Assembly: GCA_905221605.1 (NCBI GenBank)
Contig: CAJNDS010000511.1
Span: forward strand, 1-64,000
Length of the DNA stretch: 64,000 bases
From: Symbiodinium natans
Lineage: Eukaryota > Sar > Dinophyceae > Suessiales > Symbiodiniaceae
Reading direction: 5' to 3'
This document shows positions 22,633 through 33,439 of this stretch, piece after piece (within the stretch, counting starts at the first letter, position 1; the number at the start of each line of letters is the position of its first letter). Below the pieces are notes generated by a model. That model was not told the DNA's origin and made no database searches. It worked only from the letters and a program-made list of their open reading frames with translations. The position numbers and the translations under genes are program-made.

Positions 22633-24889
22633 GGGCCTTGGGAGAGAAGCGCTTTTGCTGCAGGTCCTCGGAATGACTTATCAGCAAGGCGCGAGGGGGC
22701 TCCATTCGAGAGCTGGGTGGGGGGGGTTTCTCAACTTAAGGCTAGGCAAGAATCCCCCCCAACATATTGTAAGAAGGGACCCCCTGTTGGGGGAACTCCC
22801 CACACGCTCTGCCACAGAGACGCTGACCCACAATGTCTCGAGCGTTGCAGCCTCTACCCAAATTAGACCTTTAAACCTGCTCGTGCTGCTGCAGGAGCAT
22901 TGGCTAGGCTGATGAAGCTGCTGGGACGTATCTGCGAGGACTGTCGGTGTCAACCTCAGTTGGCGAAATTTAGATTACGTCGTTCATCGATCTGTGATGG
23001 ATTTCGGGCTACAGCTTGTGTTCACATTTGTTCACATGGCTGAACCCAGGCGAGTCTCCTTGAACGTTCTCGCATCCCTCACCGGGCTCGCAGCAGGCCT
23101 TACGCTCTACACTTGGGCTGCTTAGGAGGTGCCTGCGTTGCCAGAGTGTTCACGGTCTTATGTGGCACCGCCACGCAGACACTGCTTAACGCTTTGATTG
23201 GTTAGGGTGTTGACCACAGCATCTGGCACAACCATCCGAGGTTCGTTGTCAGGGGCTAGGACGGCCAGGAAAAAAAGGTGCGCGTAAGCGAAGACGCTGT
23301 GAAACCGAAAGAAGGGTGGAGGAGGAAGATTGCTGGCACGGAAGCTGCTAATCTTGCCGCCCCCCGACAAGTGCTCGTGGCAACGTGGTGGTGTGGTTCC
23401 ATGAGGAAGACAGCTCACCAAATCACTAAGCAGGTCGGCTTCAGTAGCTTCAACGCACCAAAGTTGCAGGGTATTGCAGAAAGACTCTGGCACCTGGTAG
23501 ACGGATACTCAGAGCGGGCGTTTTTTTCGTTTTTTGCCTAACCGGGGCAAGGGTTCGGCAAAATTTTCGGCTCCTCGTGCACCCCGGGAGGCCTTGCCGG
23601 AATGTTGCCCAAGTCGGCGCTCCGGGTCGCTGCTACGGAGACGGCGGCCCTGTCACTCTGCCCCGAACAGAGTAGAACAGACTGTGGCGACGGTTGCGCT
23701 GTTCTCCCAGCGTATTCGGGAGATTTCGGGAGTGTAGGGGCGCTTGAGATCTTTCGGTTCTGGGGCCCTAGGGCTCCGCGGCTTCATCGCTAGCGTTTCC
23801 CGGCTTAGTATGCTGTGGGATTTGGGGGGCTTGGGGGATAGAATCTTGTGAGGATGCATAGGGCCTTCGGGGCTCCTGAGCTTGCTGCTTTGTTTTCCTT
23901 GCTGCTGAGGTGCATCCAAAGAAGTAGCAAAGAAAGCCCAAAACGACGCGACAAGCCGGGAAGACTCGAGAATCACTGCTGCCTCCCAATCCGAGAGCCC
24001 TGAACTGAGGATGTCGCAGATCTACGCCTGCATTCCTTCCGAGGACCTGTAGGGGCGAGTGGCCTTCTAGAATCGAGAAAAAGCTGTGTTATCATATTTT
24101 GGTTTGTACTAGTTGCGCGGAGATGGATGTCAATGTATGTCAATGTCCTGTGTGACTGTTGACAGCGGCTGGCTTCTCGTGGCTTTGGCTTTGGGTCAAC
24201 GCTGAAGCTTCGCCCTCTGTGCCGTTTCGATAGGCTCCCATGGACTCCATGGCGGAGATGCCAGCACCTGCGACCGTGTTGCTCACGGCCTTGGGCAGCT
24301 CGGAGGACCGCCGCTAGGATGTTGGGGGCGCTTCTTTCCTAGAAGACTCGAACTTCGAACAAGCCCTCGGTGAAGAAGAACATAGAAGAACGGTACACTG
24401 TCGGGCCTCATGGCTTCGGGCTCCTGTCTTTGCGCTCCCAGTTTCTGGGTTTGGGATGTGGGCCCGGTCAGGTTTGCCGGAGGATCACTGGCACAAACAC
24501 GACCGTTTGCTACGATCTCGCAAGTTCGGAGGCTGGCGCTAGACATGCGGTGCAATGTGTCAAGGTGAATCCTCCCTCAACCCTTGAGCGCAGACACCCA
24601 TGATTTACCCAAAGCAAGGGCCCACAAAAAGGGGGCATCGCGCGGTCCTGACGTACTCGGTTAGGGTTGAGGGTTGAGGGTTTGGCAGGTCGGGGTGCTC
24701 CAGTCCTTTTGCTCTTGTTGTTCTGACTCTTGCCATCTTGTTTTCTGAGTCGGTGTTTTTGCTTTTGGACTTGATCTACCCGGTTTTCGACTCATGTTCC
24801 CGACTCGGCGCCCACATGGAGTCAGGGCAAGGTCGTAGGGTGCGAAAACATGCAGCCGCTAGCTCACGAGATCTCACGAGCTTAGGGTC
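22633..24889. other. No supported gene
   Basis: Short frames on both strands. A degenerate telomere-like patch (TTAGGGTTGAGGG) lies at 24660-24685. Nothing else recognised. Confidence 0.5.
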
Positions 24890-25204
24890 ATGAAATGTAT
24901 TGGGCTCATGCTGTTCAGCAAGCAGACGTACCTGTCTCGTCTGCAAAAATGCAAGGTGCGCATGACGTGCACCCTGCTTGAGAGAGAGTACCAGGCGCCT
25001 GTTGACGGGGAAGCTCTGGATAACTTAGTTCAAGTCAAGGCTTTCCCAGTGCCTCCCCTGATCCCCAGTCTCGGGGTCAATGACATGATTTTCGTCGCGT
25101 CGTCACTGTCACAGGCTGACATCTACCTGAACCCAACGGCCTCCACCAGCCTGGGCCACAGCGGTGATAGCGTTGTTTTTCATGTTGCGCAACATCTTGG
25201 TTGA
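24890..25204 (+). CDS. Weak coding candidate, 104 codons
   Basis: The open frame from ATG 24890 has ordinary amino-acid composition (an acidic/basic N-terminal half, then Pro/Ser-rich) and no motif. No family recognised. It could be an exon or chance. Confidence 0.2.
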   Translation: MKCIGLMLFSKQTYLSRLQKCKVRMTCTLLEREYQAPVDGEALDNLVQVKAFPVPPLIPSLGVNDMIFVASSLSQADIYLNPTASTSLGHSGDSVVFHVAQHLG

Positions 25205-25555
25205 GAAGCCGTAGAGGGCAACGCGACCGCGAAGGCTCGCAGGTCAGCTGCCGCGCCAACTTGAACCTGGGCCTTTCAGCCCCCTGGTTTTGATTGGTTT
25301 TGTGGCTTATGGGCTTGTGGAGATGAAATACGACTGATAGGCCTGGGGTTTTCCTTGGGCAGCTTGGCAGATGCCTTGGAATCAGTCTCCCATTGAGGAA
25401 GAGGCAAGCAAAGTGGGAGCAAAGCGACATCTCAGGACCCCTATCCATGTCCATGTTCGGTGCCTGATGGCACCTTCCTGGGCTTTGGGCCCCTTGGTTC
25501 CAATATCTGGGGGGGATAAAAAATAAGTCGTCGGGTGACCTTCTTCTTTTAAAGG

Positions 25556-25840
25556 AAAAGACACTGATACGAAGACTAAAACCAACGCAGCCTCCGCCTC
25601 GGCGCAAGTAGCACGTTTCCAAGCTCTCAAGGCCCAGGACGTGGACCCTGACCAAAGGGTCACCACGGCCTCCAAAACGAGGAAAAAAGACAACATCTCA
25701 AACAAAGAATCAATAATTTCAATGTTTACGATACTTCAAGTGCACCGTGAAGTAGTGAAAAACATGCAGATAGTCCATAAACTATATATCCCTATACTGA
25801 TAAATAAGGTAACAAGCCAAATGTTTATAGATCATTCTTG
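25556..25840 (+). CDS. Weak coding candidate, Lys/Ala-rich exon
   Basis: After CTTTTAAAG a frame opens with a Lys/Thr/Ala-rich, helix-prone segment (about 45 residues, ending RKKDNIS). The frame then continues into AT-rich sequence that looks like intron. The reverse strand is also open here. No family recognised. Confidence 0.22.
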
Positions 25841-26705
25841 AGTTCTTGTGTTAGTTTATCTGTGAGTCCTTGTGTTAGTTTACTTATTATGACAATCTAC
25901 GTCCAACAACAAGGTCTGGGTCAGGAAGGGCGGACGGAGGTTCAATAGGATGCATGGAGGTCCATACACACAAATTGGGAAGGAGGTCTTACGGGACGGT
26001 CCGGAAAAGCTCATGGAGATCGGATTCAAGAACGGTCCTACAAAGGACCACGTGCCTCTGAACCGACCCAACAACATCGTGGGGTGATAAAGCAAGAGGC
26101 TTGCCAAACGGCTTAGCTGGTGTATGTGATGATGTAGACCCCAAACTTGTAGGAGACCCTCAGAACCCCCACCCCCCACCCGCCCCCCCAATTCTCGGTT
26201 GCGGGATGCAGAAGACTGCGAAGGCGATCTGGACATGAGCCGCCGCTCAGTGAGACCCTGGGAGTGAGGAACGAGAAGGCCCTTTGCTTCTTCTCAGGGA
26301 GAGTGGTCGAAGACTAAGATAGCTTGGCTTAGCTTGAGACACCTCGGGATCCTGGGATGGGCCGGGAGAATTTGAGTAACTCGGACCGGTTTTGTCGTGA
26401 ACCTTTTCGCGGATGCCGTTATGGCATGTTGAAGGCCCCTCAAAGGCTGGTCTCAGTATTGGTGAAATGGCGAGGAAACAGCCAAGGTGGCCGTAGATGC
26501 CAACCTGCACATGAGATGCCCGCGATTAAGCGCCCAGAGCTGGGCGTCCAAGTGAGCCGAGGTGTGGAAACACAACGTTTCAACTGCGAGTGTTCATCAC
26601 CTCTGGGCGATCGATAGTGTCACCCTCCCAGGAACAGCTGAGTGAACGGTTCTAACTCTGCTTGGGCTGCATGAGCAGCTTATTCAATAAGGCCAGTCGG
26701 TAAGC

Positions 26706-26892
26706 ATCATCACATCACCATCATCACATCATCGCATCACCATCATCATCATCATCACCATCATCATCATCATTGTCATCATTGTCATCCTCATCTTCAT
26801 CCTCATCCTCATCTTCATCTTTATCTTCTTCCTCATCATGCTTCATCTTTATCATCTTCATGCTCATCATCTTCATCTTCGTCCTCATCATC
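26706..26892. repeat. ATC/CTC-rich trinucleotide microsatellite
   Basis: (CATCAT)n and (CATCCT)n units over about 185 bases. The reverse-strand Asp/Glu-rich frame is a translation of the repeat. Confidence 0.9.
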
Positions 26893-28064
26893 AAGAAACT
26901 CCGTGATGTGGTGTCGACTGGGCATTGACACATCGATGCTGATGCATCACCTTTCGATGGTTCCAGTTTTTTTTTAGTTCAGCCCGGAAGAAGTCTGGTA
27001 GCAAATGCAGCACCCTTCAAAAGACTGACCCCCGGGGCAGGACATCCTGTGGCGAGAGCTGCTGAAGCTGTTCTGGCGCCCTGGCAGCCCTGGCATGCCT
27101 TAGGTTGAGATGCAAGAGATCCCTCTACTCCGGCAAGGCAGGTCAAACTCCCAACTACCCCGCCAAAAAAAAAACACGCCCCCCTTAGACCCCAAGCATT
27201 GGATGCAGCTCAGGAACAGCACCAAGTACGGCGGAAACGGGAGCTCCATTCGTGTTCCGCAACCCGGCCCAGCCTTGGCGGCGGCGCTGTGGCTGGAGGA
27301 CTCAGAACACGCAGAAGTCCACTCGGAGTCACAAGGAGTCACCAGGAGTCACATAAATGTCATGCGCTTTTGAAAGCATGTCTCAAACAGACGACAGCCA
27401 GCAAAGCGGCAACCATCAGGAAGCTCAGAAGGCTCAACGCCGAATGTTCCCCACCACGCCCTGAGAGCTTGCCTGAAGGAAACGGGTGCTCCGGCCAGCG
27501 AGGTTTCAGCCGCCCTTGCGCAGGCGAGGCAGAAAGAGGCAGAACTTGGAGTGACCCTTTGTTCTTCGTGGAGCTTTCTCTCAGGCTGAGCACTGGCGTT
27601 TGGTGCAGCAGGCCGTGATCTATAGATTCTCTGTTGACCCTATCCAGCGGCGTTTGATTCTTATTGCTTGGCTCAGGGGACCTTAGCAGCACTGCAAAGC
27701 CTGGGCGAGCGCCTTGTCTCCTCGCTGCTGGCCGGAGTTATCCCTGGGCAGGCAAAGGGGTTACGGAGCATTTCCGCAAAGAGCCCAAGAATCCCCCACA
27801 ACAAGCGAACACAACCTCGCACGACCCACGAAAAATGGCGCCTCCGCAGTGCCTTTTAGCCGTCCTAGCCACTTGCAATCCATTGCAGGCCCCGCGAACC
27901 GTCGATTCCCTGCCCGTGGCAGCCTCTTGGGCTGTGCCGACGCGAGGCGGCATTGCAAAGGTCTCATAATTTTAACGCTACGCGACCCGCCTCGGCCCGG
28001 CCCAGCGCATCCGCGTGAGCATGGTGATTCCGCAGCGCCCAAGTCGCTGGACCCCAAGCAATAA
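26893..28064. other. No firm gene; a few exon-like pieces
   Basis: An ATG at 27379 starts a short Gln-rich frame. Near 27677, after TTGGCTCAG, a Leu/Ala-rich helical piece (GTLAALQSLGERLVSSLLAG) ends at a possible G|GTTACG donor. These could be exons of one forward gene, but I cannot connect them in phase. Confidence 0.3.
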
Positions 28065-28211
28065 GGGTTGGGTTTAGGGTTCCGGGTTTATGGTTTATGG
28101 TTTGGGGTTTAGGGTTGAGGGATAGTTTAGGGTTGAGGGATAGTTTAGGATTGAGGGCTTAGGGCTCAAGGTTCACGCTTTGGGGTTTAGGTTTTTTTTG
28201 GGTTTAGGGTC
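28065..28211 (+). repeat. Degenerate interstitial telomere-like repeat
   Basis: About 20 units of TTTAGGG and its variants (TTTATGG, TTGAGGG, TTTGGGG), G-rich strand on the + strand. Confidence 0.75.
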
Positions 28212-28347
28212 AAGAGACGGTTCGGCTTGGATTGATCGTCGGGCTTAAGGTTTCAGGTTCGGCTCGTGTAATGCATCCCCGGCCGTGCTCACACCAGTTG
28301 AGCCTCGAAAACCCGCTCACCCATGTTCTGCGCTGGATTTGGGCGTG

Positions 28348-28420
28348 GGCCGCAGGGGGAAGGAAGGGGGGGGGGAAGGGAGGGGGGGGGGTGCGGCGGG
28401 GGGGGCAGGGGGGGCCCTGC
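28348..28420 (+). repeat. G-rich tract
   Basis: Several runs of 7-11 G separated by single bases or short spacers. Quadruplex-prone. Confidence 0.8.
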
Positions 28421-30979
28421 TGGGAAGGGCTGCAACTGCCTCTGGTCCTGGCGAAACATCCGCTTGCGGACCCTGCTCTCCTAGGGGGGGTACCCATTTG
28501 AAATGGCTTTGGGGGAGGATTTGGAGGGGGGTGCTTGTTCTGACAACCTATACACCTTCGGCCCGAGGATGTATTGTAATGTGATGTGTACCGCGATGCA
28601 ACATGTCCGACGCTTCCAAGGAGCGTGATGGAGACCAACACGTCGCAGGGCAGGCGAATTGACTTGGTTTTGTGTTCTGGGAAGGGCCCCTTCCGCCCCT
28701 TCCTTCGGCCGTCAATGTGATCCCGACAGGATGGGGATTGCAGCCGTCTCACTGGATTCCTTGGGGACGCAGCCCGGCACAGTTTTTTGACTTGCTCGCA
28801 CATAGAAGAATCTTGTGAGACGCTATTTGACTTATGATGTTCACCTTGCATTCCAGGAAGATTGAGCTGGAGTACCGGTCGTAGCGGCCTCAGCCATTCT
28901 CAGCCATTCTCAGCCTAGCAGCCGAGCGGCGTTGAAGCGTGTTGAAGCTACCGGGCTCTTCTCGAAGCATTGAGGTCCGATGAGTCCGTTTCTGGCACGC
29001 TGCTTCCCGGTGCATTGCCATACAAGGCATGGGTTGCTGGTACTGGCAACTGCCCCGCACCCTATCCCCATCAGCAAGAATTTCATGGTAGCTGAGTTCC
29101 AAACGCAGTGCTCATCGCATTGCTGGAAGGTTCCTTTGGGAGCGCTCAGATGGAAAAACAAGAGCCAGGGTCCCAGCTGACCCAACAATGATCCGCGATC
29201 CAAGAGATCGTCAGGACATTGCTGTGACTTCTTGCCTCCTCTGAAGGGAATGGGAGATGTGGGCTGAACAGTAAGGTCACAACCTCTACTCGAAGATGGA
29301 CCCCTCCGTCCGTGTGCATAGCGACGTGGCGCCGTGTCTGCAATCGCCAGCTCCCCTCCCCACATCCCCACATCTCCCCACCCCTTCTCGAGGAACTCTA
29401 GTGTTCGGGCTCCGGGCTAGGCAGGGCCTGGCAAGACAGGGATGTGGGGCAGCGGCGAGGATGCCAGGAAGAACAAGACGACTACAAAAACCCAATCCAT
29501 GAATCCCAATTCCTGCTCTGAGTCACTGAGGTGCAACTTCAGATGCTGGCAGGGACCTCGCAACCGTCAGTGTCCAATCTCACCAAGCTGCGGTACCGCT
29601 TTATGGCAGCATCCTCAGATGATCACAGATCAACGATAGCCAACTCTTCTCATTTAGGTGGCGACGCCCCTAACGCCCCCTGCGTTTAGGCGACTTTGTT
29701 GGGTTTAAGGGAACCTTTCGTAGCTGTAAATAGCAGTGTTGTTGGCATGGTCGCTATATGAATCGGCGTTGTCCCGCTCCCATCCCGAAGAACGAAAAAC
29801 ATAGAAAGAAACAGGAAGAAATACAGGCAGAAAGAAAGAACACGCCACAACTCTGCTCTGCCGCCTGAGTTTTGGCACGTAAATCCTCTGAAAATCAGAA
29901 TGTCTCAGGGGTTCGTGGTGATGCATCCCGCTAAAAATAATGCGGTTTCCCAGGTTCTTGACAACATGCTCCGAGAAGATATATACACACACGCAAGGCA
30001 CACCGCAGGCGCCATTGCCTCATTGTTACTGCGTAGCTCTTTAAAGCTGGTCATGTCGGCCTTTGCATTGTTTTGGCTGTCATTGCTGCTCAGTTCGTTC
30101 TTTGGGCCGTGCAGAGCTGCGATGCACCTCTGCCCTCGAGATAGTCGCATGCTTGAGTGCTGTCTCCTCTCGTACAGCTTGGGGCAGCCCATGTTGCCTT
30201 GCAAAGGCAAGGGCGCTCGCGCCCACAGGCAATCAATCATAATCAACCAATCATTGCTGCTCAGTAGAGTCAGTAGAGGTGCCACAGCCAGCTGAGTCTG
30301 GCCGCTGCGCAACCCTGCGACCTACGAAGGTGCGAGAAACGCTGGAGAGTTCGGTGTGGGTCTGGGGAGTTGTGGGATAAGGGATGATTCGGGTCACTGC
30401 CGTACCGGCAGTCGCTATTTGTTGTTAGACACTGTGAAAGGGTGCGCTTGTGGGAGGGTCATGCTCAAGGTTACTTGTGGTGAGGCTGTCTAACAGCTAA
30501 CGGAATCTATCCCCCGTGCATGTGGAGGACCGGCTGGAGCTGTGCTGCAATGCATCCAGCGCAACGACAGGCAGATGCATGCCGTGTAGTTGCATGATGT
30601 TGCATGCAAGTGCATTTTCACCAGATACTGCCAGGGGCATTTCTCGACTTCTCCTACCTGCGCCCTCGGGTCTCTTCTACACCGGCAGCCGCTTCCAACT
30701 TAGCTAAGCGAGCCATCTGCAAGACGAGGGCACTCTGTGCTACCCATGCCAGACCAGGTTCCTGCCCGGCGCATGGCAGAGCCGGACCGTTACGTGGATC
30801 GGCGCTTGCAAAGTCAAGTCAAGGTGCGCACTTCGGCGTTTGACAGCCCGCCCTTCCTCCTTCTCATCCCGGCCTTCCCATCCCTTCCTTCCCATCCCCG
30901 CCTTCCCATCCCCTCCTCCTTCCCATCCCGTCCCTGCTTCCTCGCTTGTTCTCCCCGACTCTTCCATGTTGTTGTATAA
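28421..30979. other. No supported gene
   Basis: Only short overlapping frames. C-rich CCTTCCCATCCC repeats lie at about 30850-30940. Confidence 0.5.
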
Positions 30980-31012
30980 ATGATGATGATGATGATGATG
31001 ATGACGATGATG
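30980..31012. repeat. GAT trinucleotide repeat
   Basis: (GAT)n with one GAC interruption. Confidence 0.9.
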
Positions 31013-31224
31013 GCGAGGATGATCATCGCTGCTCCTGCTAGTGTAAAGGCACCCCGCGCGATGGAACGACGCTGTTCTGGGTTGCTGCATCAAAGTATGG
31101 AGACGGGTGTTGCCAGGTTTCCATCGGGTTTCTTCATGTTTCCTTGAATCCGCAAACCCGCAAAAAAGTACCCACAGTCGGCCCCAAGCATACCCAAAGC
31201 CAGAGCCCCTCCTTCGGTCCTTCG

Positions 31225-31237
31225 ATTTTGGCTGAAG
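31225..31237 (+). other. Probable relict dinoflagellate spliced leader
   Basis: ATTTTGGCTGAAG matches the last 13 bases of the conserved dinoflagellate leader (CCATTTTGGCTCAAG) with one mismatch; with the two preceding bases it is 13 of 15. It lies 54 bases before the ATG of a full-length intronless gene, where a leader would be left if a trans-spliced mRNA had been reverse-transcribed and reinserted. One copy only. Confidence 0.55.
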
Positions 31238-31291
31238 CTGCGTTGTGCGCAGGGCTTTGTCATTTGCGAAGTTGATCCGTGTAGGCCCCAT

Positions 31292-32596
31292 ATGGCTCGC
31301 TACGTTTGCATTTTCCATGCTGCCTTTGCCCTTGCCGTGATGCCCTGGGCACAGGGTGCCCGTGTGGATCATGGCCCAGGCCGTGCAGGCCATGCAGGCC
31401 GCGCCGGCCTGAGGCCGCCCTTTGTTTGGAAGAGCACCTCGGCCACGCAGCTCCAGCAAGTTTTGCTGCGGCAGCTGACGGCCGAGGAGGCGCCAGAGGT
31501 GCAGGGCCCCAAGCTCGGAGTTTCACTGAAGGCGCTAGTCGGAAGAGTCCGCGGGGCCTGGGCAGAGGGAGGCACCTCTGGCTGCTTCCAACAGCTGGGG
31601 AGCATGATCGCCAACTTGACTGCAGCCTGCCACGAGCAAAACCCCCAAGACCAGGAGTTTTTTGTCTTCCGATATTACAAGCCGCCCTTGCCAAGGAAGA
31701 CCTGCCAGGAGAGCGTGGACGACATCTTCGTCCATGGCAGAGCCCTGGCAGCGGCCATGCAAACTTCGAAGGAGGATTTGGCTTCCCTGAAGGTGGACCG
31801 AAGAACGGTTGCCATGGTCCATTCGCTGTACTTCCTGCGAGCATGGCTGACTCCGCTGGCCTATACGCAGAGCGATGCCTTGCTCTGGGCTGGCTTTTGG
31901 GATGCCGACCCTCGCAATCGCACCACCTCAGAGACATTGCGTAACTTCGCCACTGCCACAGACCACGCGACGGTCCATCCGGATAGCTGGCTGGGGCAGG
32001 TCATTGACAGAAGCAATGACCTTTCGGATTGTTACATCGAGGAGATGAGGCAGCTGATGGCAAACATGTGGACCATTGTCAGCGTGAGCTTCGTGCTCGG
32101 CATGATGGAAAGGGGGCAGGGCACCGTTGTCGCGCTGGTGAACAAGGGCATGGAGGGCGAGCGGCCGCTTGAACAGGCCGTCCTGTACGAGCACGAGATC
32201 CCGACGCTGGGACTGGCTGCCTATGGGCTGGGGTACTGGTCCCCGCAGGTACTTCTCATCGATTTGCAGGGCACCTGCTCACAGACCAGCCCAGCACTCC
32301 AGCAGCAGCTTTCCTCTCGCTTGGGCCCTTGGGCGAAGTCCAAGCAAAAGCGGCATTGGCGTTTGGAGGACTTCGTGCAGCGATCGCGACTGCGCTGGCG
32401 ATGCCTCGACTGCAGCGACCCTGTATGCAATTTGGACATTAGCCTCGCCAAGGAGGTGAAACGGCTGGTTTTGAAGAAGCAGCTGAAGGACCAGAATGGC
32501 CAGCGGCTCCTCAGGATCTTGCAGAAGAATAGGAACGACGAGGCTTTGCGCCAGGTGTGCATGGGTCCAAACCAACAAGCCATGAAGGTCTCATGA
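31292..32596 (+). CDS. Secreted ADP-ribosyl cyclase (CD38/ARC-family) homologue, intronless
   Basis: A 434-residue protein. Residues 1-23 look like a signal peptide (hydrophobic core, cleavage near AQGA). Family members convert NAD to cyclic ADP-ribose, a Ca2+-releasing messenger, outside the cell or in vesicles. The assignment rests on the catalytic framework: LLWAGFW with Trp199, MWTIVSVSF with Trp260 and YEHEIPTL with Glu302. These align with the two Trp and one Glu of the CD38/Aplysia active site, with similar spacing (61 and 42 residues here; 64 and 37 in human CD38). The GTVVALVN strand between them and the TCSQTSPAL Cys segment after them also fit. Ten or so cysteines could form disulfides. 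The N-terminal 120 residues and basic tail are unlike CD38. The leader relict and lack of introns suggest a retrocopy. Activity is inferred only. Confidence 0.6.
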   Translation: MARYVCIFHAAFALAVMPWAQGARVDHGPGRAGHAGRAGLRPPFVWKSTSATQLQQVLLRQLTAEEAPEVQGPKLGVSLKALVGRVRGAWAEGGTSGCFQQLGSMIANLTAACHEQNPQDQEFFVFRYYKPPLPRKTCQESVDDIFVHGRALAAAMQTSKEDLASLKVDRRTVAMVHSLYFLRAWLTPLAYTQSDALLWAGFWDADPRNRTTSETLRNFATATDHATVHPDSWLGQVIDRSNDLSDCYIEEMRQLMANMWTIVSVSFVLGMMERGQGTVVALVNKGMEGERPLEQAVLYEHEIPTLGLAAYGLGYWSPQVLLIDLQGTCSQTSPALQQQLSSRLGPWAKSKQKRHWRLEDFVQRSRLRWRCLDCSDPVCNLDISLAKEVKRLVLKKQLKDQNGQRLLRILQKNRNDEALRQVCMGPNQQAMKVS

Positions 32597-32743
32597 GGGA
32601 GCGTTTTCGAATAGCCCTGACCTTCTAAGGGGTTGTTTGAATCAGAGGTTGCTCGCAGAGTCGAGGGAGGTCTAAGGCCGAGTTGTTCTTCACCCGGAGC
32701 CTGGCAGGCACACGAGCTCGAAGAGAAAAGCCAGTTGGCGCAG

Positions 32744-33439
32744 ATGTTGGCACAGAGCCTTTTTGGAATGGGTCGCTCCGAAGAAGCTCGTGCAGTGCAG
32801 GCTCAATGGGCAGAATGGCACATCCGATGGCTTAATGTTTACACCCAGGCCGCCTCCCATCTTCACCCGGGACATGGAGCTTCGGTGACTCCCAAGGAGC
32901 TGCTCCAAAGGAAGGCCGACGCCAACGCGGCAGATCGCACCGGCCGCACGTGCCTGCACGAGGCTGCCTTCAAGAATGACTGCGAGGTAGCGGCTCTGCT
33001 CCTCGAACACGGGGCAGCGGTCAATTCCCGCACTGATGTTGGTGACACGCCGCTTCACCTAGCCGCATATCCGCATTTGATGGGTAACTCAAGAGTGGTG
33101 GCGCTGCTCCTCGAGCACAAGGCAGAAGTGAATGCCCACGGCGCCTTTGGAATGACGCCGCTCCACATGGCTGCAAAGGTTGGGGGCAGCTATGGGACGG
33201 AAGTGGCGGCGCTGCTCCTCGAGCACAAGGCGGATGTGAATGCCCGCATGTTGCACGGTCTCACGCCGCTCCACAAGGCTGCCAAGTGTGGTTCGGCGGA
33301 TGTGGCCGCGCTGCTCCTCGACCACCATGCAGAGGTGAATGCCCGAAGTCAATTCGGCGAGACGCCCCTCGCTGAGGCTGCTGAGATAGGTGAGAACTCA
33401 GTAAGAGACCTGCTGCTGCGGCATGGCGCGACGGAGTGA
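32744..33439 (+). CDS. Ankyrin-repeat protein
   Basis: The open frame extends from 32633, but its first ATG is 32744, used here. Alternatively, CCTGGCAG (ending 32708) may be a splice acceptor, making this a 3' exon. A short helical N-terminus is followed by five ankyrin repeats (from about 32924 to the end), with textbook TPLHLAA, ALLLEHKAEVNA and TPLHKAA motifs. Such repeats bind other proteins. The partner is unknown. The DNA of the middle repeats is nearly identical (GCTGCTCCTCGAGCACAAGG recurs exactly), pointing to recent internal duplication. The gene lies 148 bases after the stop of the cyclase homologue, on the same strand. Confidence 0.8.
   Translation: MLAQSLFGMGRSEEARAVQAQWAEWHIRWLNVYTQAASHLHPGHGASVTPKELLQRKADANAADRTGRTCLHEAAFKNDCEVAALLLEHGAAVNSRTDVGDTPLHLAAYPHLMGNSRVVALLLEHKAEVNAHGAFGMTPLHMAAKVGGSYGTEVAALLLEHKADVNARMLHGLTPLHKAAKCGSADVAALLLDHHAEVNARSQFGETPLAEAAEIGENSVRDLLLRHGATE

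Noticed and set aside
25077-25655. 192-codon reverse-strand frame
   Set aside because: Composition is antisense-like, it has no motif, and it overlaps a more plausible forward exon.
26724-26933. Asp/Glu-rich reverse-strand protein
   Set aside because: It is the translation of the ATC trinucleotide microsatellite.
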